A stretch of DNA of 64,000 nucleotides from Utricularia gibba (Eukaryota > Streptophyta > Magnoliopsida > Lamiales > Lentibulariaceae), in the NCBI GenBank assembly GCA_002189035.1, contig CM007991.1, forward strand, positions 1,922,001-1,986,000. The letters run 5' to 3'. The translations under genes and the position numbers were made by a program. Positions 38,995-51,169 of the stretch are shown one piece after another. Position 1 is the first letter of the stretch; every line of letters begins with the position of its first letter. The notes under the pieces were generated by a model. That model was not told the DNA's origin. It made no database searches and saw nothing but the letters and a program-made list of their open reading frames with translations.

Positions 38995-40905
38995 TCAGGG
39001 AATTTCTGATATTTGACAGGCAGCAGGCATGTTATTCCAGGGGCAGGATCCAAGGCCAGATGTAGAAGAACGATTCTTTGAGTCATCACCCAGAGACGCT
39101 TCACTCGAACCAATAGGGCAGTTTTCCGGGGGAAGCAGAGAATTCTGGAGATTCCCGCAAGATTCAAGTAATGTATCAGGCCTGGAATAGTCCAGACTAT
39201 GCGTACCATTTTTCATTTCATCTACTAGCGTCCACCTTTCGTCTGCAGTCTCTGATTTTAAGTGGTGCACTGCATGAATCAAAGTAAGATATCATCAGAG
39301 CAATTTTCGAACACAGTTTACAACTTCTTCAAAGGCATGAATCTTACCAATAATGTCTTCCAATGAACTTCCCATGGTGCTAGTAGGGGTTCTTCCATTG
39401 GGAACTGATCCACCTGCATTATCTAAGGTAGAGATTGGATTGAAATTGACTTTACCGGTTACGCATGCGTTTAAGGCAGAATCACCAGTTGCATCCCCAG
39501 CGCTGACATCGCATGAAGTCGCCCAGCAGGCAGAGTGACTCTCCGGCTTGCTCAGAGCCTTAGCTCCATAGATTAAATCTTCCAACAGGCCACTACTTCC
39601 TGAATAAGGGCAATTCCACGAGAGGCCCCCTGATACTGGAGAATGGGTCACAGCATCAGATGGTTTGGATTTTGGATCCCAGAAACCTAAATTGGTCTCT
39701 TGATATTGGAGTGAAGGGAGCTCCAGCTTCTGAGCATCTATCGGATGCTTCGAAGCAGAGGGAAAAATGCTAGATACACAATGAGTATCTCGATCGAAAC
39801 TGAGGTCACCAGAGAACTTCATGCTGAAAGACTGAGAATGACAATTAATCGCTCCATAAGTAGTACCAAACAGAGGTGGTTCACTAGCATCACTGCTTTC
39901 ATGGCCTAGTATGGGTTTATCTGGCCCTTGAGCAATAGTGTAACCATGAGGAGATAAAAAAACGTCGTCGCATGAGTGTCTAGGAGATATACCATATTCT
40001 GGTTTCTGTTGAAAAATACTAAAAAGACCAGACATGGCATCAGATTTCGTGTGGCCATTAAACTGAAGGAGGGTATCATCATGACATGCAAAATCTCCAG
40101 AGCAGTTGCTAGGTGAGCTAAGTGGCTGATGACTCTTCGATTGTGCAGGAAGGTACAGATTAGGAGGATAAATCGGTAGACCAGCACGCTGATGTCTCTT
40201 TATTCGAGTATTCCAGTAGTTCTTTATCTCATTGTCCGTCCTCCCAGGCAACTGAAACACAGTAAGCCATTTAACATGTTAGGAAAAACTAAAGGTAGAT
40301 ATTTTTGCGGGACTTTTTGTTGGCCCATGTTTGAAATGATATGAGTAACGCTGAGAATCTTTAAGCATATGAAAGAAGGCTCCATGAAATAAAGCTTAAA
40401 CAAACCACCCTTATGAAAACCACTGTCAGATTTCTCACTAGCCTATCGGTAAAACAAATAGTGTACATCAATCAATGAACATATTAATTATCGATAATCA
40501 TCAAAACACGAAACCCGACGGGAAGGCAAAGAAACTTACGTGTGCAGCCATTCTTGCCCATTTATTTCCCATCTTAGCATGAAGTTCGATTATTATTTTC
40601 TCTTCTTCTAATGTAAACGCTCCTTTTTTGAGGTTTGGCCTCAAGTGGTTAGCCCAACGCAGACGACAGCTCTTTCCACACCGCGCAAGTCCCGTGTGTT
40701 TCTGAACTGCATTCCAGTTACCTTCGCCATTCTTCTTCACATAATCCATCAAAACTGCATCTTCAGCTGATGTCCATGGGCCTTTCTTCAGTATCATACC
40801 ATTATCACTTGATTTTCCACCAATACTGTCACCTTCATTACAACTCAGTGGTGAATTTGCAGAGTATGCACCATCCTCACTCTCAGAAGCACTATTTTGT
40901 CCCAT
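38995..40905 (-). CDS. GAMYB: R2R3-MYB transcription factor GAMYB (MYB33/65 group)
   Basis: GAMYB mediates gibberellin responses in aleurone and anther tapetum and is restrained elsewhere by miR159. Three coding exons: 40540..40905, 39348..40251 and 38995..39269, total 1545 nt, 514 aa, no break. R2 lies at about residues 41-88 (KKGPWTSAEDAVLMDYVKKN, GLARCGKSCRLRWANHLRPN) and R3 follows (KKGAFTLEEEKIIIELHAKM, LPGRTDNEIKNYWNTRIKRH). The GAMYB hallmark QRAGLPIYPPNLY comes directly after. Downstream GAMYB-typical pieces are LLEDLIYGAKAL and a C-terminal WNNMPAACQ. The miR159 site is in exon 2. A 5' UTR intron is likely between 40910 and 41550. A TATA element on the minus strand sits near 41588. 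Confidence 0.95.
39705..39725 (-). promoter_or_regulatory. miR159 target site in GAMYB mRNA
   Basis: On the mRNA strand the core reads GGAGCTCCCTTCACTCCAA, encoding part of KLELPSLQYQ. This matches the known GAMYB miR159 site both in sequence and in position, well downstream of R3 in the second coding exon here. miR159 pairing would direct AGO1 cleavage near the centre of the site. Confidence 0.93.
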
Positions 40906-41583
40906 TCTCCTACTTCAGAGATTGAGAAAGAAAACTTTCACTCCAAACTCCGTGAACACTACCCCAACTGCTCAAAAAAAATCATGAGATGCATCCACAA
41001 ACTCACGAGTAATAAATAAGAAATCAATACTACCTGGAGATAAGCAGTCATCATAAATGAAGCAGAAGATACTAAAAGCATGTACAACAAGTTGTAGCAT
41101 AAAGACACTATAAATAAAGACTGTGATGAACCCGCTCTGAAACCATCCAAGATAAACGAAATGCACAACCCTGAAAACCAATAGCTTACCAAATCCGGAT
41201 ACGAAGATAAACCAGCAAAATCCCACTTCATTTCTCTTCCGGATCTAATAAATGTCCACTTACCAACAAATCATAGGTGTCCAAAATGCACCCTCAATAA
41301 ATGCGAGTTTGACGTAATAATTGCAACCACGTACATACAGATCTCCACTGATCAACCACAATCACACATTCAATTCCACCACCGCAAACAATCACAATCC
41401 ATCCTGCTCGGGGGTTCTACTAAATGCAATAACCATTGTAATCGAACCTACCTGATCCAGCAGGATCGCACAAGGCTGATTGTAAGCAAGCACAAACAAA
41501 AAACAGAACGGCGGCGGAGGGTGAACCGGAGAAGGAAGCCGAGGGGACCATGTGGAGTCTGGAGAAGATGAATGCAGCGGAAT

Positions 41584-41600
41584 GCATCTATATATATTGA
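41584..41600 (-). promoter_or_regulatory. TATA box of GAMYB
   Basis: The minus strand has CAATATATATAGATGC here, with a (GA)n tract (plus 41618-41633) just upstream. If used, the transcript starts near 41555 and has a long, probably intron-containing leader of about 650 bases to the ATG. Confidence 0.5.
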
Positions 41601-41649
41601 CACACATGTATCATAGAAAGAGAGAGAGAGAGATGACTGAGCGCATGTA

Positions 41650-42310
41650 TGTATTGTATGTATGTACATGCCAACTTTGGCATGGTGGTCCCTAAAAATT
41701 GCCTAAATAAGGAATTGGTCCTTGGTACTTCCACCTGACCTGCCCCACCCATTCCATTTTCCCATTTTATTTAAATTTAAACAACAATTTTTTTTTAATT
41801 TTTTTAAAAAATGACACAAGTTTGCCGTACTAACCAACTACTGCCAGCGCGTACTGCGTACCGTGTCCTACTCCGCCGCCACTTGATGTTTGATTTTTGT
41901 TATTTTCAGATTAAATGGGAATATATGGAGTGTCGGAATGTGAACTACGTGTCTTCCATCTCCCAAAGGTTAGAGAGTTGGACACGGGACGAGACATGGG
42001 TTGCTGCAACGCCATACCGTACGCTCCCATGCACGTCATCGGATGCCAACTTCGACATCTCTCGGGTGGGTTGATGGGAAGAAGAGAAAAATTGGTTTAC
42101 TTCATGGGGTGTTTCCAAGAGCCGGGAGATGTGAAAGTCCAAGGGAAGGAAATGAGTGATTCCATTCCCACTTGATGCGTTCCTCCATGTTCGATCACCT
42201 AACCTTGTGTTGGTTTACTTTCCTTTTCAAAGAAGAAGATGATGAATGGATCCGGCCTTCTGGTACCCAGCTCGTCTTCTGAGGTTTCCTGGAATTTGAT
42301 AGAATCCTTG
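41650..42310. other. intergenic, no gene seen
   Basis: Upstream region of GAMYB and 3' flank of the REX1-B gene, both on minus. The left part has a homopolymeric A/T block (41765-41815). Plus-strand frames at 41811-42175 lack homology and splice signals. Confidence 0.5.
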
Positions 42311-42311
42311 C

Positions 42312-43723
42312 TTACTGCTGCTCATCCAGATCAGCAATCTCGTACCAGACTACTTCCAGGTACTCGTTTATGGCTACTACTGCATCTTGCAAGCTCTTGA
42401 TGCAGTTCTTGAGATCAGCGTCATACTGAGCATCGGCCTCTGCTTCTTCTGTTCCCAGTGCCTCCGTGATCGGCTCAATGTTGGCACACTGATGGCCAGT
42501 GTGATGGAAGGGTGTGCATCTGTCGTGGCTCACAATGCGCTTGGAGGGCAGGCCATCTTTCTTTAGCAACTGGACTTTGACAGTCTGAAGGTAACGGAAT
42601 ATAGAAGATAAGAGGCCAGTGATGTTTCATAAGCTAGGAACGAGATATTTATTTAACAACACCAACAACAAACGGCTTGACATAGCAGGGGAGGAATTGC
42701 GTTCCTACGCGTTGAATAAAAGATAATGGCTCATAAGAGTTTTCATTGAGGAGTCAGTGAATCATACCAATTCTAGCTTTTCCTTTTCCAGCTCCTGAAC
42801 AGATCTTAACAGTGTAGCTAGATCATTCCTGCTACAATCAGGACTCTTAAACTGGGTTTCAATTTGAAGAACCTACAAGAGAACCCGACTTCAAAAATTT
42901 TACAAATATTTTACTGTGCAGATAAACAAATATTTCTCAATCACCAGATCTGATTTTGATAGTTACCCTAGATAAGAGTGGCCATCGAATCTGACCTGCT
43001 TTGAACAATGATTGAACTCAGAAGTAATCTCTGCACATATCTGCTGGTAAGGTAATTCGTTCCTGGAGTGCATGTAATCTTCAAATCCACTGCCAAAATA
43101 AAATGAACAAAGAAGTTAAGAAAAATGTGTCACCCTCATCTTTTGATCCAACACTCCTCCATATAGAGTCATTTTCAATAACCCAGCTGGAGCATACAAA
43201 CTTAAGCACAGGATCATAATACAATATAATGCAAATTCATCTCAGGGAAACAGAAAAAAACGAATTTCACTAAAATATTACTGGATGATCAAAGCATATC
43301 TTCCACGTTTCAAGTTATCAAGCCCAATGGTAAGCAGGGAACCGACAAATTTTTGCAGGTTCTATGAAAGTGGTGTTTTGCCCTGTTCGTCCATTCCTCT
43401 CCTTACTATATAGAGGAGTAATACACTCTTTTGCAGATAAAAAACCCCATAATTATCAACTAGAACCCTGATAAACCTACACCATTAAGCCATCGAACTC
43501 CAAGAACAATCGGAGGCAGTAAACAAACATACATACAGTAACTCCCACAACAAAAGGCAAACAAAAGATACCTTTTTAGGCGAGAGTACGCTACCGATCG
43601 GCGCTGCTGCACGTCAAGAAATTGACGGAGCAACTCCGCAATTTTCTTCGGTTTTAGGGATGAAACATCAACCGCGGGTACAGCTGGTTCTGTTATGTGC
43701 AACCGATCAAATTCCTCCTCCAT
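42312..43723 (-). CDS. REX1-B domain protein (required for excision 1-B)
   Basis: A small, mostly helical protein. REX1-B was named from a Chlamydomonas gene needed for DNA excision repair; its molecular role in plants is not established. Four exons: 43572..43723, 42996..43089, 42768..42872 and 42312..42584, total 624 nt, 207 aa, no break. Key segments: KKIAELLRQFLDVQQRRSVA, YSRLKRSGFEDYMHSRNELP, QICAEITSEFNHCSKQVLQI, DLATLLRSVQELEKEKLELT and KKDGLPSKRIVSHDRC. The C-terminal acidic coiled coil contains ITEALGTEEAEADAQYDADL and VVAINEYLEVVWYEIADLDE. The family match is from memory of plant sequences. It is divergent from the RBL gene. Confidence 0.78.
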
Positions 43724-44205
43724 TCTCCTTCTCACTATCAGATTCCACCGAATGCGGCGGCTTCCTGAAGCTCCAGCACGAAAACGGCAGCAACGATGCG
43801 CCGACCCACTCCCGGAAAAACCAGACAACTCGCATCAATCAGAAATTTTTATTACTTCCTTCCAAAAAAAGGCGGTGCCAGTTCAGAGCCGTAAACCTAT
43901 CTGTGAAATTACTTGATTTTTATATCTATAAAATAATAATAAATAAAATATCCACTTTAGATAGAAATAAAAAATGTAAATTTTCTATATAAAAATAAAA
44001 AAGATGGGTAATTTTTTTGTGTTGTAGTTTTAGAGTTGCCTTTTGTGAAGGGGGACGGCGGGCGACAAGAAAGGCAGAAAGGAAGGAGAAGAGAAACGGG
44101 CGGAGCTTGGTGTCGTTTGGTCTGGGTTTTGGATTCCTAAATCTTTATACGCCCAGAAGCTCTGCTATTTTGTTTGAGATTTAAGTAAGATAAGGTGTGT
44201 GCGCC
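43724..44205. promoter_or_regulatory. shared divergent promoter, REX1-B / RBL
   Basis: 482 bases lie between two start codons in head-to-head orientation. The middle is AT-rich (43920-44020) with possible TATA-like sequences on both strands. Co-regulation is inferred from the arrangement only. Confidence 0.5.
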
Positions 44206-46535
44206 ATGAATGCTCCTATAATTGGTAAGTGCTTTTCGTTTGGAACTCGGGCGTTGGTTTTCTTGGTAATGTGTTCTTCACGGAAACGGGGTTTAAGCTT
44301 TAATTTTGTGTTGTATGGGACAGACCCGCTACAGGGAGCTTTCCCTGAAGTCATTGAGGAGTACTTGGAGCATGGGATTATGAAATGTATTGCCTTTAAT
44401 CGCCGGGGACGCTTCTTGCGGGTATGTATATGAAATTTGGATTCTTTTCATCCAGTTTGAGGTAATGGGTGCTGCAAGTTTTTTGAATCTATGAGTCATT
44501 TATTATTATTGTTATTATTCTGAGATCTAGAATTATGAAGAAATTTGAAAACCGAGGAAGGTCGTCTTTTGGGGTTTGTTTGTTGAAGTTGATGCTTTTT
44601 TCAGTGGCTTATTTTGTAAAATGTGAATGCTCTTGACATCCTTGCATTTTTGTAAGTTTAAGAATCAGGATGGAGGTCGCTCTTTTTTAAAATTACTTTT
44701 TTTTTCTATCTTTTACAAGAAAACAACATATCTTTTGGCAGTTTTTCGGGTTCCTGAGGGGTGAAATTTAGAAAGGGGAGTTTGTCGATGTTTAAAACAC
44801 CCTTAACAGTTGGCTCTTTGTTCTCTGGCTAGCTGGGTGCTCCGATGGGAGCTGCGTTGTATGGGATTTTGAAACAAGAGGCATTGCTAAAGAATTTCGT
44901 GACAGTGAATGTGTTGCTGCCATAACAAGTATTTGTTGGTCGAAGAATGGCCACCGGATACTTGTTGCTGCTGCGGACAGATCATTGAAGCTTTGGGATG
45001 TTCTGAAAGGGGAGAAAGTTGCAAGGATTGTTCCACAACATGTGCCTCTCCATGCACGCCTTCATCCTGGTTCCTCCATGCCTCACATTTGCTTAGTTTG
45101 CCCACTTTCATCAAGTCCCATGATTGTAGACTTGCAAACAGCTGCAACAACTGCACTTCCTGTGTATTTACCTGAGAAGGATACAGTAGCTGCTCCATCT
45201 CGGAACAAATCGAGCGAGGGAACTGTTCCCTTTACACTTACTGCTGCGTGCTTTAACAAACATGGTGACTTGGTATATGCAGGAAACCCAAAGGGGGAGA
45301 TTCTTATTATAGATTATAAGACCATCCAAATACTTGCAATTTTTCCCATCCCAGGGAATGCTGTGATAAAGAATATCGTATTCAGGAGGGATGGTCAATA
45401 TCTACTGACAAATTCAAATGACAGGATAATCAGAATCTACCAAAGCCTTTTGCCATTGAAGGGTGTGGCTAATGCAATCAATGATTTAAGCAGTGGAATT
45501 TCTGATCAGGATGAAGTTGAAAGGTTGAAGACTGTAGGAACCCGCTGTCTTTCTCTCTTTCGTGAATTTCAGGACTTGGTCACCAAGGTGCCGTGGAAAG
45601 CACCGTGTTTTAGTGGTGATGGTAAGTGGGTCATTGGAGGTTCTGCAAACAAAGGAGAGCACAAAATCTACATATGGGATATGGAGACTGGGCATCTTGT
45701 GAAGATCCTCGAAGGTCCAAAGGAAGCCTTAATTGATTTAGCTTGGCATCCAACTCATCCAGTAGTTGTTTCAGTTTCATTGACTGGATTGGCCTATATC
45801 TGGGCGAAGGATTATACAGAAAATTGGAGTGCATTTGCTCCTGATTTTAAGGAACTTGAGGAAAACGAGGAGTATGTTGAACGGGAAGATGAATTTGATT
45901 TAGTACCCGAAACAGAGAAGGTTAATAAGATGTCTACAATATGAAAATATGCTATCACTGATTTTTCTTCTGTTATTCACTGAAGGCCACCTTTTTTTTT
46001 TGTTTGTTTCAGGGAAATGATTCAGGTGTGAATGAAGATGAGGAAGTAGACATTTTGACAGCCGACAGAGATTCCAATTTTAGTGATTCAGACATGTCAC
46101 AAGACGAAATACGATATTTGCCGGCTGAACCATCTGCCGACATTCCTGAGCAGAAGGACCAGCTTACTTTGAATCCATCAAAGACAGAGGATGGGAGCAG
46201 GTCTGTATCCTCTGAACCTCTTTCAGAGGAAGCAGATTTGAATGGTCACATAACGAACCATGATCTCAGTCCAATGGAAGGTCTGGATATTTTATCCCCT
46301 GGTTTTAAAACTTTGGCAGAAATATTTTCTATATCCTCATCCCACATGCTGTGTATCAAAGTTCTGGATGCTCTGTGATTTACATTTTGATTCGGATCAA
46401 CCGTGTGAATCCTTTATCTTCATTTCATATGCTGTGTTTTGAAGTTGTTGTGTTTCTGATCCAGATGATGCAGGAGGACCCCCACCCTCAAAACGAAAGA
46501 GGAAGCCCTCAGAGAAGGTAAATGGATACGCCTAG
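44206..46535 (+). CDS. RBL: RbBP5-LIKE WD40 subunit of COMPASS H3K4 methyltransferase
   Basis: RBL is the plant RbBP5/Swd1 homologue, a core subunit with WDR5a and ASH2R of COMPASS-like complexes that methylate histone H3 Lys4 and support FLC expression. Five exons: 44206..44224 (19 nt), 44324..44421, 44833..45920, 46013..46280 and 46465..46535. Start MNAPIIDPLQGAFPEVIEEY, then EHGIMKCIAFNRRG, CSDGSCVVWDFETRGIAKEF, ILVAAADRSLKLWDVLKGEK, ACFNKHGDLVYAGNPKGEIL and HKIYIWDMETGHLVKILEGP. The acidic hinge is DFKELEENEEYVEREDEFDL. The tail has SDMSQDEIRYLPAEP and a basic PPSKRKRKPSEK-like end. Exon 2 is one base short in the G run 44405-44408; adding it gives FNRRGTLLAAGCSD and a total of 515 codons. 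Confidence 0.93.
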
Positions 46536-46559
46536 AAAGTCATCAGCACCCATCTTCCT

Positions 46560-47205
46560 GGTTCATCAGATACTGTGAGGTAAGCTCTGTAGACTGGGTG
46601 GAAATGAGCCGTCTACACCTCCGTTAGTGTTATTTTGAAACATTTACGATTGTTACCCGATGCTGGGACCAATATGATGTGTTGCAGCAAGCCAAATATC
46701 TTGTTGAAGCAGCATTGCAAGGTTAGGAAGCTTGACTTTAGGGTATAGTTGTAACAGTTACTCTATGCTTGCTTGGGTACTTAAAATGCCTTTCATTCAT
46801 AGAAGCAGTAACAAAAAAGCTGAAAGTGTGGTGTGACTGTACATTTACAATCCAATTTGCAGCACCAAGAACAAAAAACTGTCATTGCTAACAAATCACC
46901 AGGTGTAGAACCAAGTTTACCTTTCAGAAATGGCTAAAACCATCGAAGAGATGTGTGCTCCGTTTAGCTGACAACGATGGGCTGTCCCAGGGGAGCTACT
47001 CAGTCATGTGAAGCGAGCAAACGAAGATGGATGCGTGTGCACCATCAGTTACAGCTTCAACACGCACAAATTTTGGTGTACGAGTTGAACATGTCTTCCC
47101 TATGTTGGCAAATGCTACTCATGTCTCCCCTCTCTTCTACAAGGAATTTCACTGGGTGGGCATCGGCAGGCAGAAACTTATCTTGAACCAAAGCTGTTGT
47201 GGCCA
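46560..47205. other. convergent 3' flanks of RBL and ARPC2A
   Basis: Sequence between the two stop codons. It should hold the 3' UTRs of both genes. No frame here is supported; the small + frames at 46977-47230 overlap the ARPC2A terminal exon and have no homology. Confidence 0.5.
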
Positions 47206-47209
47206 TCCT

Positions 47210-49524
47210 TTATACTCTGGAGATGCATAAATGAGGAAACTGCAACGAACAAAAACGTAGCAGGAAAAGTTGCAATTTATACGAGGGTTGCTATAACATA
47301 CCAGCCTTTTAAATGATGTGTTTTGTGCGGCTTTCTTGGCCTCATCTGAGTCTGGTTTTGCACGGTCAAGAGCCTGTAGCAGAAAAAGTGTGTAAGTCTA
47401 ACACTGAAAAAAGTCATTTTTTCAGAAGTTATAGATTTACCTCTATAAGGCATTCCACACGACGCCGCATCCGTGTGTGCATAAAAGCCCACGAACACTG
47501 TTTCATAGGGGTAAAGAGCTATGTCATATTGTAAATAAATTCTCAAAGATGCCCATAGATGCATCCTACAACAGAGTTTGCGCCGAGCATGTATGCTAAC
47601 ACTATTTCCAATCAAGAGTTTCTCACCTTGACATGATAGCTGACATACGATGGGAAGGTTGATAGCGCCCAAGCAGCTCTGTCTAGCTTTCTCCCCTCCA
47701 CATGTCTAGGGAAAAGTACTGCTCATTGGTGCCATATAAGTCCATGCTTGGAATTATTTTCATAAAGAGAAAGTCAACTAAGTACCAAAGCTAACAAATC
47801 CAGCATTTGCTGATAATGCTTCATCAGGAGCTCCTTCCATTTCATCAGGCGGTGAAGAGGAATAGGCGACAAGCGGGGCATTGGTAAGTCCAGTAGCTCG
47901 CTTTGCTTCAACAAATTCCTGGATTCAAAGAAGAAAAGCAATAAAGTGTTTAAATAAGAACATTCTCAAAAAAAGAAAAAAACAACAATGCAGCAGAAAT
48001 ACGCATCCGTGACAGAATCAATTGAAGATGCATTTTTTTTAAATGAAGTTTTAACCCACCGTAAGTAAAACAAAATAAAAAGGTATGTTGTTTCTGAATG
48101 GAAAATACTCATTTCACATGATGAGTCAATCCGTCTACCTTTAGGAATGAAATAGCCAAAACCGTATCTACAGGGTCCTTGAATCGCATAGGAAAAACAA
48201 AAGTAACCTTTTCTACCTGAAAAAAGAAAAAGAAAATGCATTACGGATGGTGGGACGAATGCTTTCAAACCAGGAAAAATATGATACACACACACACATA
48301 GGTATATATATTATATTTAGTTTGCACTACATTAATGAGCTTCAACTATATTCAGTTGAAATACCTGGGGAATAACAAAATATGACTCATTTGACCGATG
48401 TACAAGTGAAGCCAACTTTCCAGAGTCAGACCTCACAGTTCTCAAAATAAGTTGCCTGAGAATAGCTCTTAACGGTGCACACTGTACAATCTCTCGTATG
48501 GAAGCCATTTTCAGAAGAAGCTCTTCCTTGAGCTCTAGTGTTTACAGATAAAATAGAACAAAAAAACATGAGGGGCACAAAAAAAAGAGTTATTTTGTAA
48601 AGTACAAATACGGAAACTCCTATTTAACTTAAAGGAAGCTCGCAGAACCTTCTTCGGGAGGTAGTTTTGACAAGTTCAGTTTCACTGTGAGATTAAAACC
48701 ATCCCTTGGAGGATCAAGGATCTGTAAAACAGGCCCATAGGCTGCTTTGATCGCTTCTATAGCTCCTTGAGGAAGCCCCCCAAAAAACACTGTTTCTCGA
48801 GTAGGTGTGGGTAGAGATAGGGATAGGAGTAGAATATTTGCATTCTTCGCAGTTGCCTGGTATAAAATACTAGCTCGTCGGTAGTGTTTTTCAATATGAA
48901 AAATTTTTCGAATGAGAAGAGAAGCACCACCTGAATGTGATACCGAACATCATCGAACTCAACCCACTGGCAGTCAATTTCAGCTCCTTTTTCAAGACTG
49001 AGAAACATACAGATATTACTACACAAAACGCCACTCACCAAATCACAACCATATTAGTCACAATATTTTACCAGAAACATGCATATTATATATTACGTTA
49101 TCAAGAAAATTCCAATAATTCAAGGATCTATCAAGAATTTTGAAACCGAGCACCCAACACAGACACATGACTACGAGAACATAAATCATATCGGGACCTT
49201 TTTCGTGTTTCAAGAAGTGGTGTAAAGGCATACTGGAGAAAGACCTTTTTCTCTAGTTGCATATGTTGGTAATCACGCACACAACTTAACATAAGAGAAA
49301 CGCTACCATATATGAAAATATAGTCTGATTACAGATGAAAGCACACAGCTACTACACCAACTTTCAAGCATCAGGTAACCAGCGAATTTCGTTCAACACT
49401 AATTAGCAGGAGTAAGTTGTTCAGATGCAAACGACTCGAAAAAAAATGAAATGAGACCTTACTTCTGCACCCTGGTAGACAAAACTTGCAGTAAGTATCT
49501 GTTATGCGACTGCAACAGTATCAT
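47210..49524 (-). CDS. ARPC2A: actin-related protein 2/3 complex subunit 2A
   Basis: ARPC2/p34 is a scaffold subunit of the Arp2/3 complex that nucleates branched actin; Arabidopsis mutants are distorted2, with trichome and pavement-cell defects. Ten exons: 49463..49524, 48931..48997, 48649..48856, 48365..48534, 48139..48216, 47786..47918, 47627..47718, 47441..47497, 47302..47373 and 47210..47239, total 969 nt, 322 aa, in phase. Segments: MILLQSHNRYLLQVLSTRVQ, EIDCQWVEFDDVRYHIQATA, PTPTRETVFFGGLPQGAIEA, QILDPPRDGFNLTVKLNLSK, VTFVFPMRFKDPVDTVLAIS, GAPDEALSANAGFVSFVLFP and MHTRMRRRVECLIEALDRAK. The last exon (FPHLCISRV) is the least certain. A six-G run in exon 3 is intact, unlike shorter runs in neighbouring genes. 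Confidence 0.93.
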
Positions 49525-49529
49525 GGAGC

Positions 49530-51165
49530 TCCACCTTCCCCAGTTCTCCCAACGTTTTGTGGCATTCAACCCGATAGAGCTCAAGCATTCAAACAGAAGA
49601 CTTCCTTCGTTTTGACCGATTCCCTCCTAGAGAAAATGGCAGCCTTCTTTACAGAAATATGATTACAACCGGAGCGCAGTTCCAGAAATATGATATCGAG
49701 ACGCGTAATCAGAGATTCCTAAAAAACAAATCCAGATCACCCCAACAAGGAAGATTGACCACGGCTCTCAAACGGGCCTTGTTCTCTAACAGCCCGCCAG
49801 GCGTCGGCCCATGGGCCGGACAATCATGCCCATACATATCAACAGCTTTAAATAACCGTCATTTCTCCCCGCCGAAGCCGCGTCTACAAATTTTCATCTC
49901 GCCGGAGAAAGAAGAGTCGCCGGACTACGAGGCCGCCGAAATAAACTCACAGCGAAGCGAAGCAGATTCCTCCGGTCATCATATCAGTTCCGATCAGTGT
50001 ATCCGCCTCTCGCCAGTGCCGACGCGGAGGATTAGGCTCCGGGAACGTGGTGGCGAAGGGGAACGGCAGTGTCATCGTGAAATATGTGGATTCCCGCCGG
50101 AGGGAAACTTCCGTCACCCAATTATTGCTTTTTTAAATATTATTAAAAGTGATGCATTTCGTTGTCTTCTCCGATAACATCACATTGCGAATTATGAATA
50201 TATTATTATATTTAATTGGTTTTTTCGGGTATAATAACTTCATTTGTTTTGTGGCGGTGGGCGTCCCAGAGGAAGGAATTAGGAATAATGGGCAGCATTT
50301 TATTTATGTTAACTAGAATAAATGGAATTAATTAATGCGAAAATAAAATAACGGAAAAAAAACAATGGAGTTAATTCCGATCAGGGACTGTCCCTGTCAA
50401 CAGTGTTTTTTTGCTCATTGCCAACTGCATTGTAGTCTTCTGCTTCCAAAGGCTCTCTCTTTCTCTCTCACCAATACAGTGTGTGTGTGCGTGTGTAGCT
50501 GAGCTGAGAGGGAGAGAGAGAGAGAGAGAGTGGTACTTCAGCTGGCTCTAGCCACCTGCAGATTCGAGCTGCAGCTCTGCTTTGCTCCAATGGTGGAACA
50601 ACCAGCACCTTTTGGTGCCTTTACCATCGCTTACTGCACTGTCTTCTTGCTTCGCGGCGCTGCTTGATTCCTGGTTAAGAGCACCGCAATGCTGGTCGGT
50701 ATGTTTTCTCTGCTGTTTCTTGGGATTACGGAAGTGGATTTGCATACAGAGTCTCGATTTGCGTGGTTTCACTTTGTGAATCTCGTGCGTTTGCTGAGGA
50801 TCTTTTGTTTTTTCTATGATATGGATTGATGTTCGGATTCAGACGCAATGCTGGTTCTGATGGTACAGAAGTTTTGGTTTTAGTCGATCAACGCAGTTGG
50901 TTGGTTTCGGGTCATTCGATATGGTGGTAGTTGTTTTCATCTTTCGGAACCTGGATCTGCAGCGGAGATTACGGTTTCGAGCCTGTGAGAGTTGGCATTT
51001 CTTGCGCTGCTAGCTCAGAAGAGCTTCTGAAAGTTTATTTCTGGGTTTCGCTTACGGAATCTGGATTCAAAATTTGAAGTATCGTTTGTACCAACTTTGG
51101 CTTTCAGGATTGATGATTTCGGCTAGCAGATTATAACTTTTGGAATCGAGTTCATTTTTTTTATT
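49530..51165. other. divergent upstream region, ARPC2A / NEK
   Basis: 1.6 kb between two start codons in head-to-head orientation. It should contain both promoters and the NEK leader (about 50450-51170, with a (GT)n run at 50479-50496 and a (GA)n run near 50505-50530). A 172-codon plus-strand frame at 49659-50177 is Pro/Arg-rich, has no homology and is probably not coding. A CTTTAAATAACC element near 49847 could be a TATA box. Confidence 0.5.
50505..50530. repeat. (GA)n microsatellite in the NEK leader
   Basis: About ten GA units on the plus strand, preceded by GTGTGTGTGCGTGTGT. It lies in the probable 5' UTR or core promoter of the NEK gene and is likely polymorphic. Confidence 0.85.
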
Positions 51166-51169
51166 ATCA

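Noticed and set aside
49659-50177. 172-codon plus-strand frame, Pro/Arg-rich
   Set aside because: Lies in the ARPC2A/NEK promoter spacer, no homology and no splice context.
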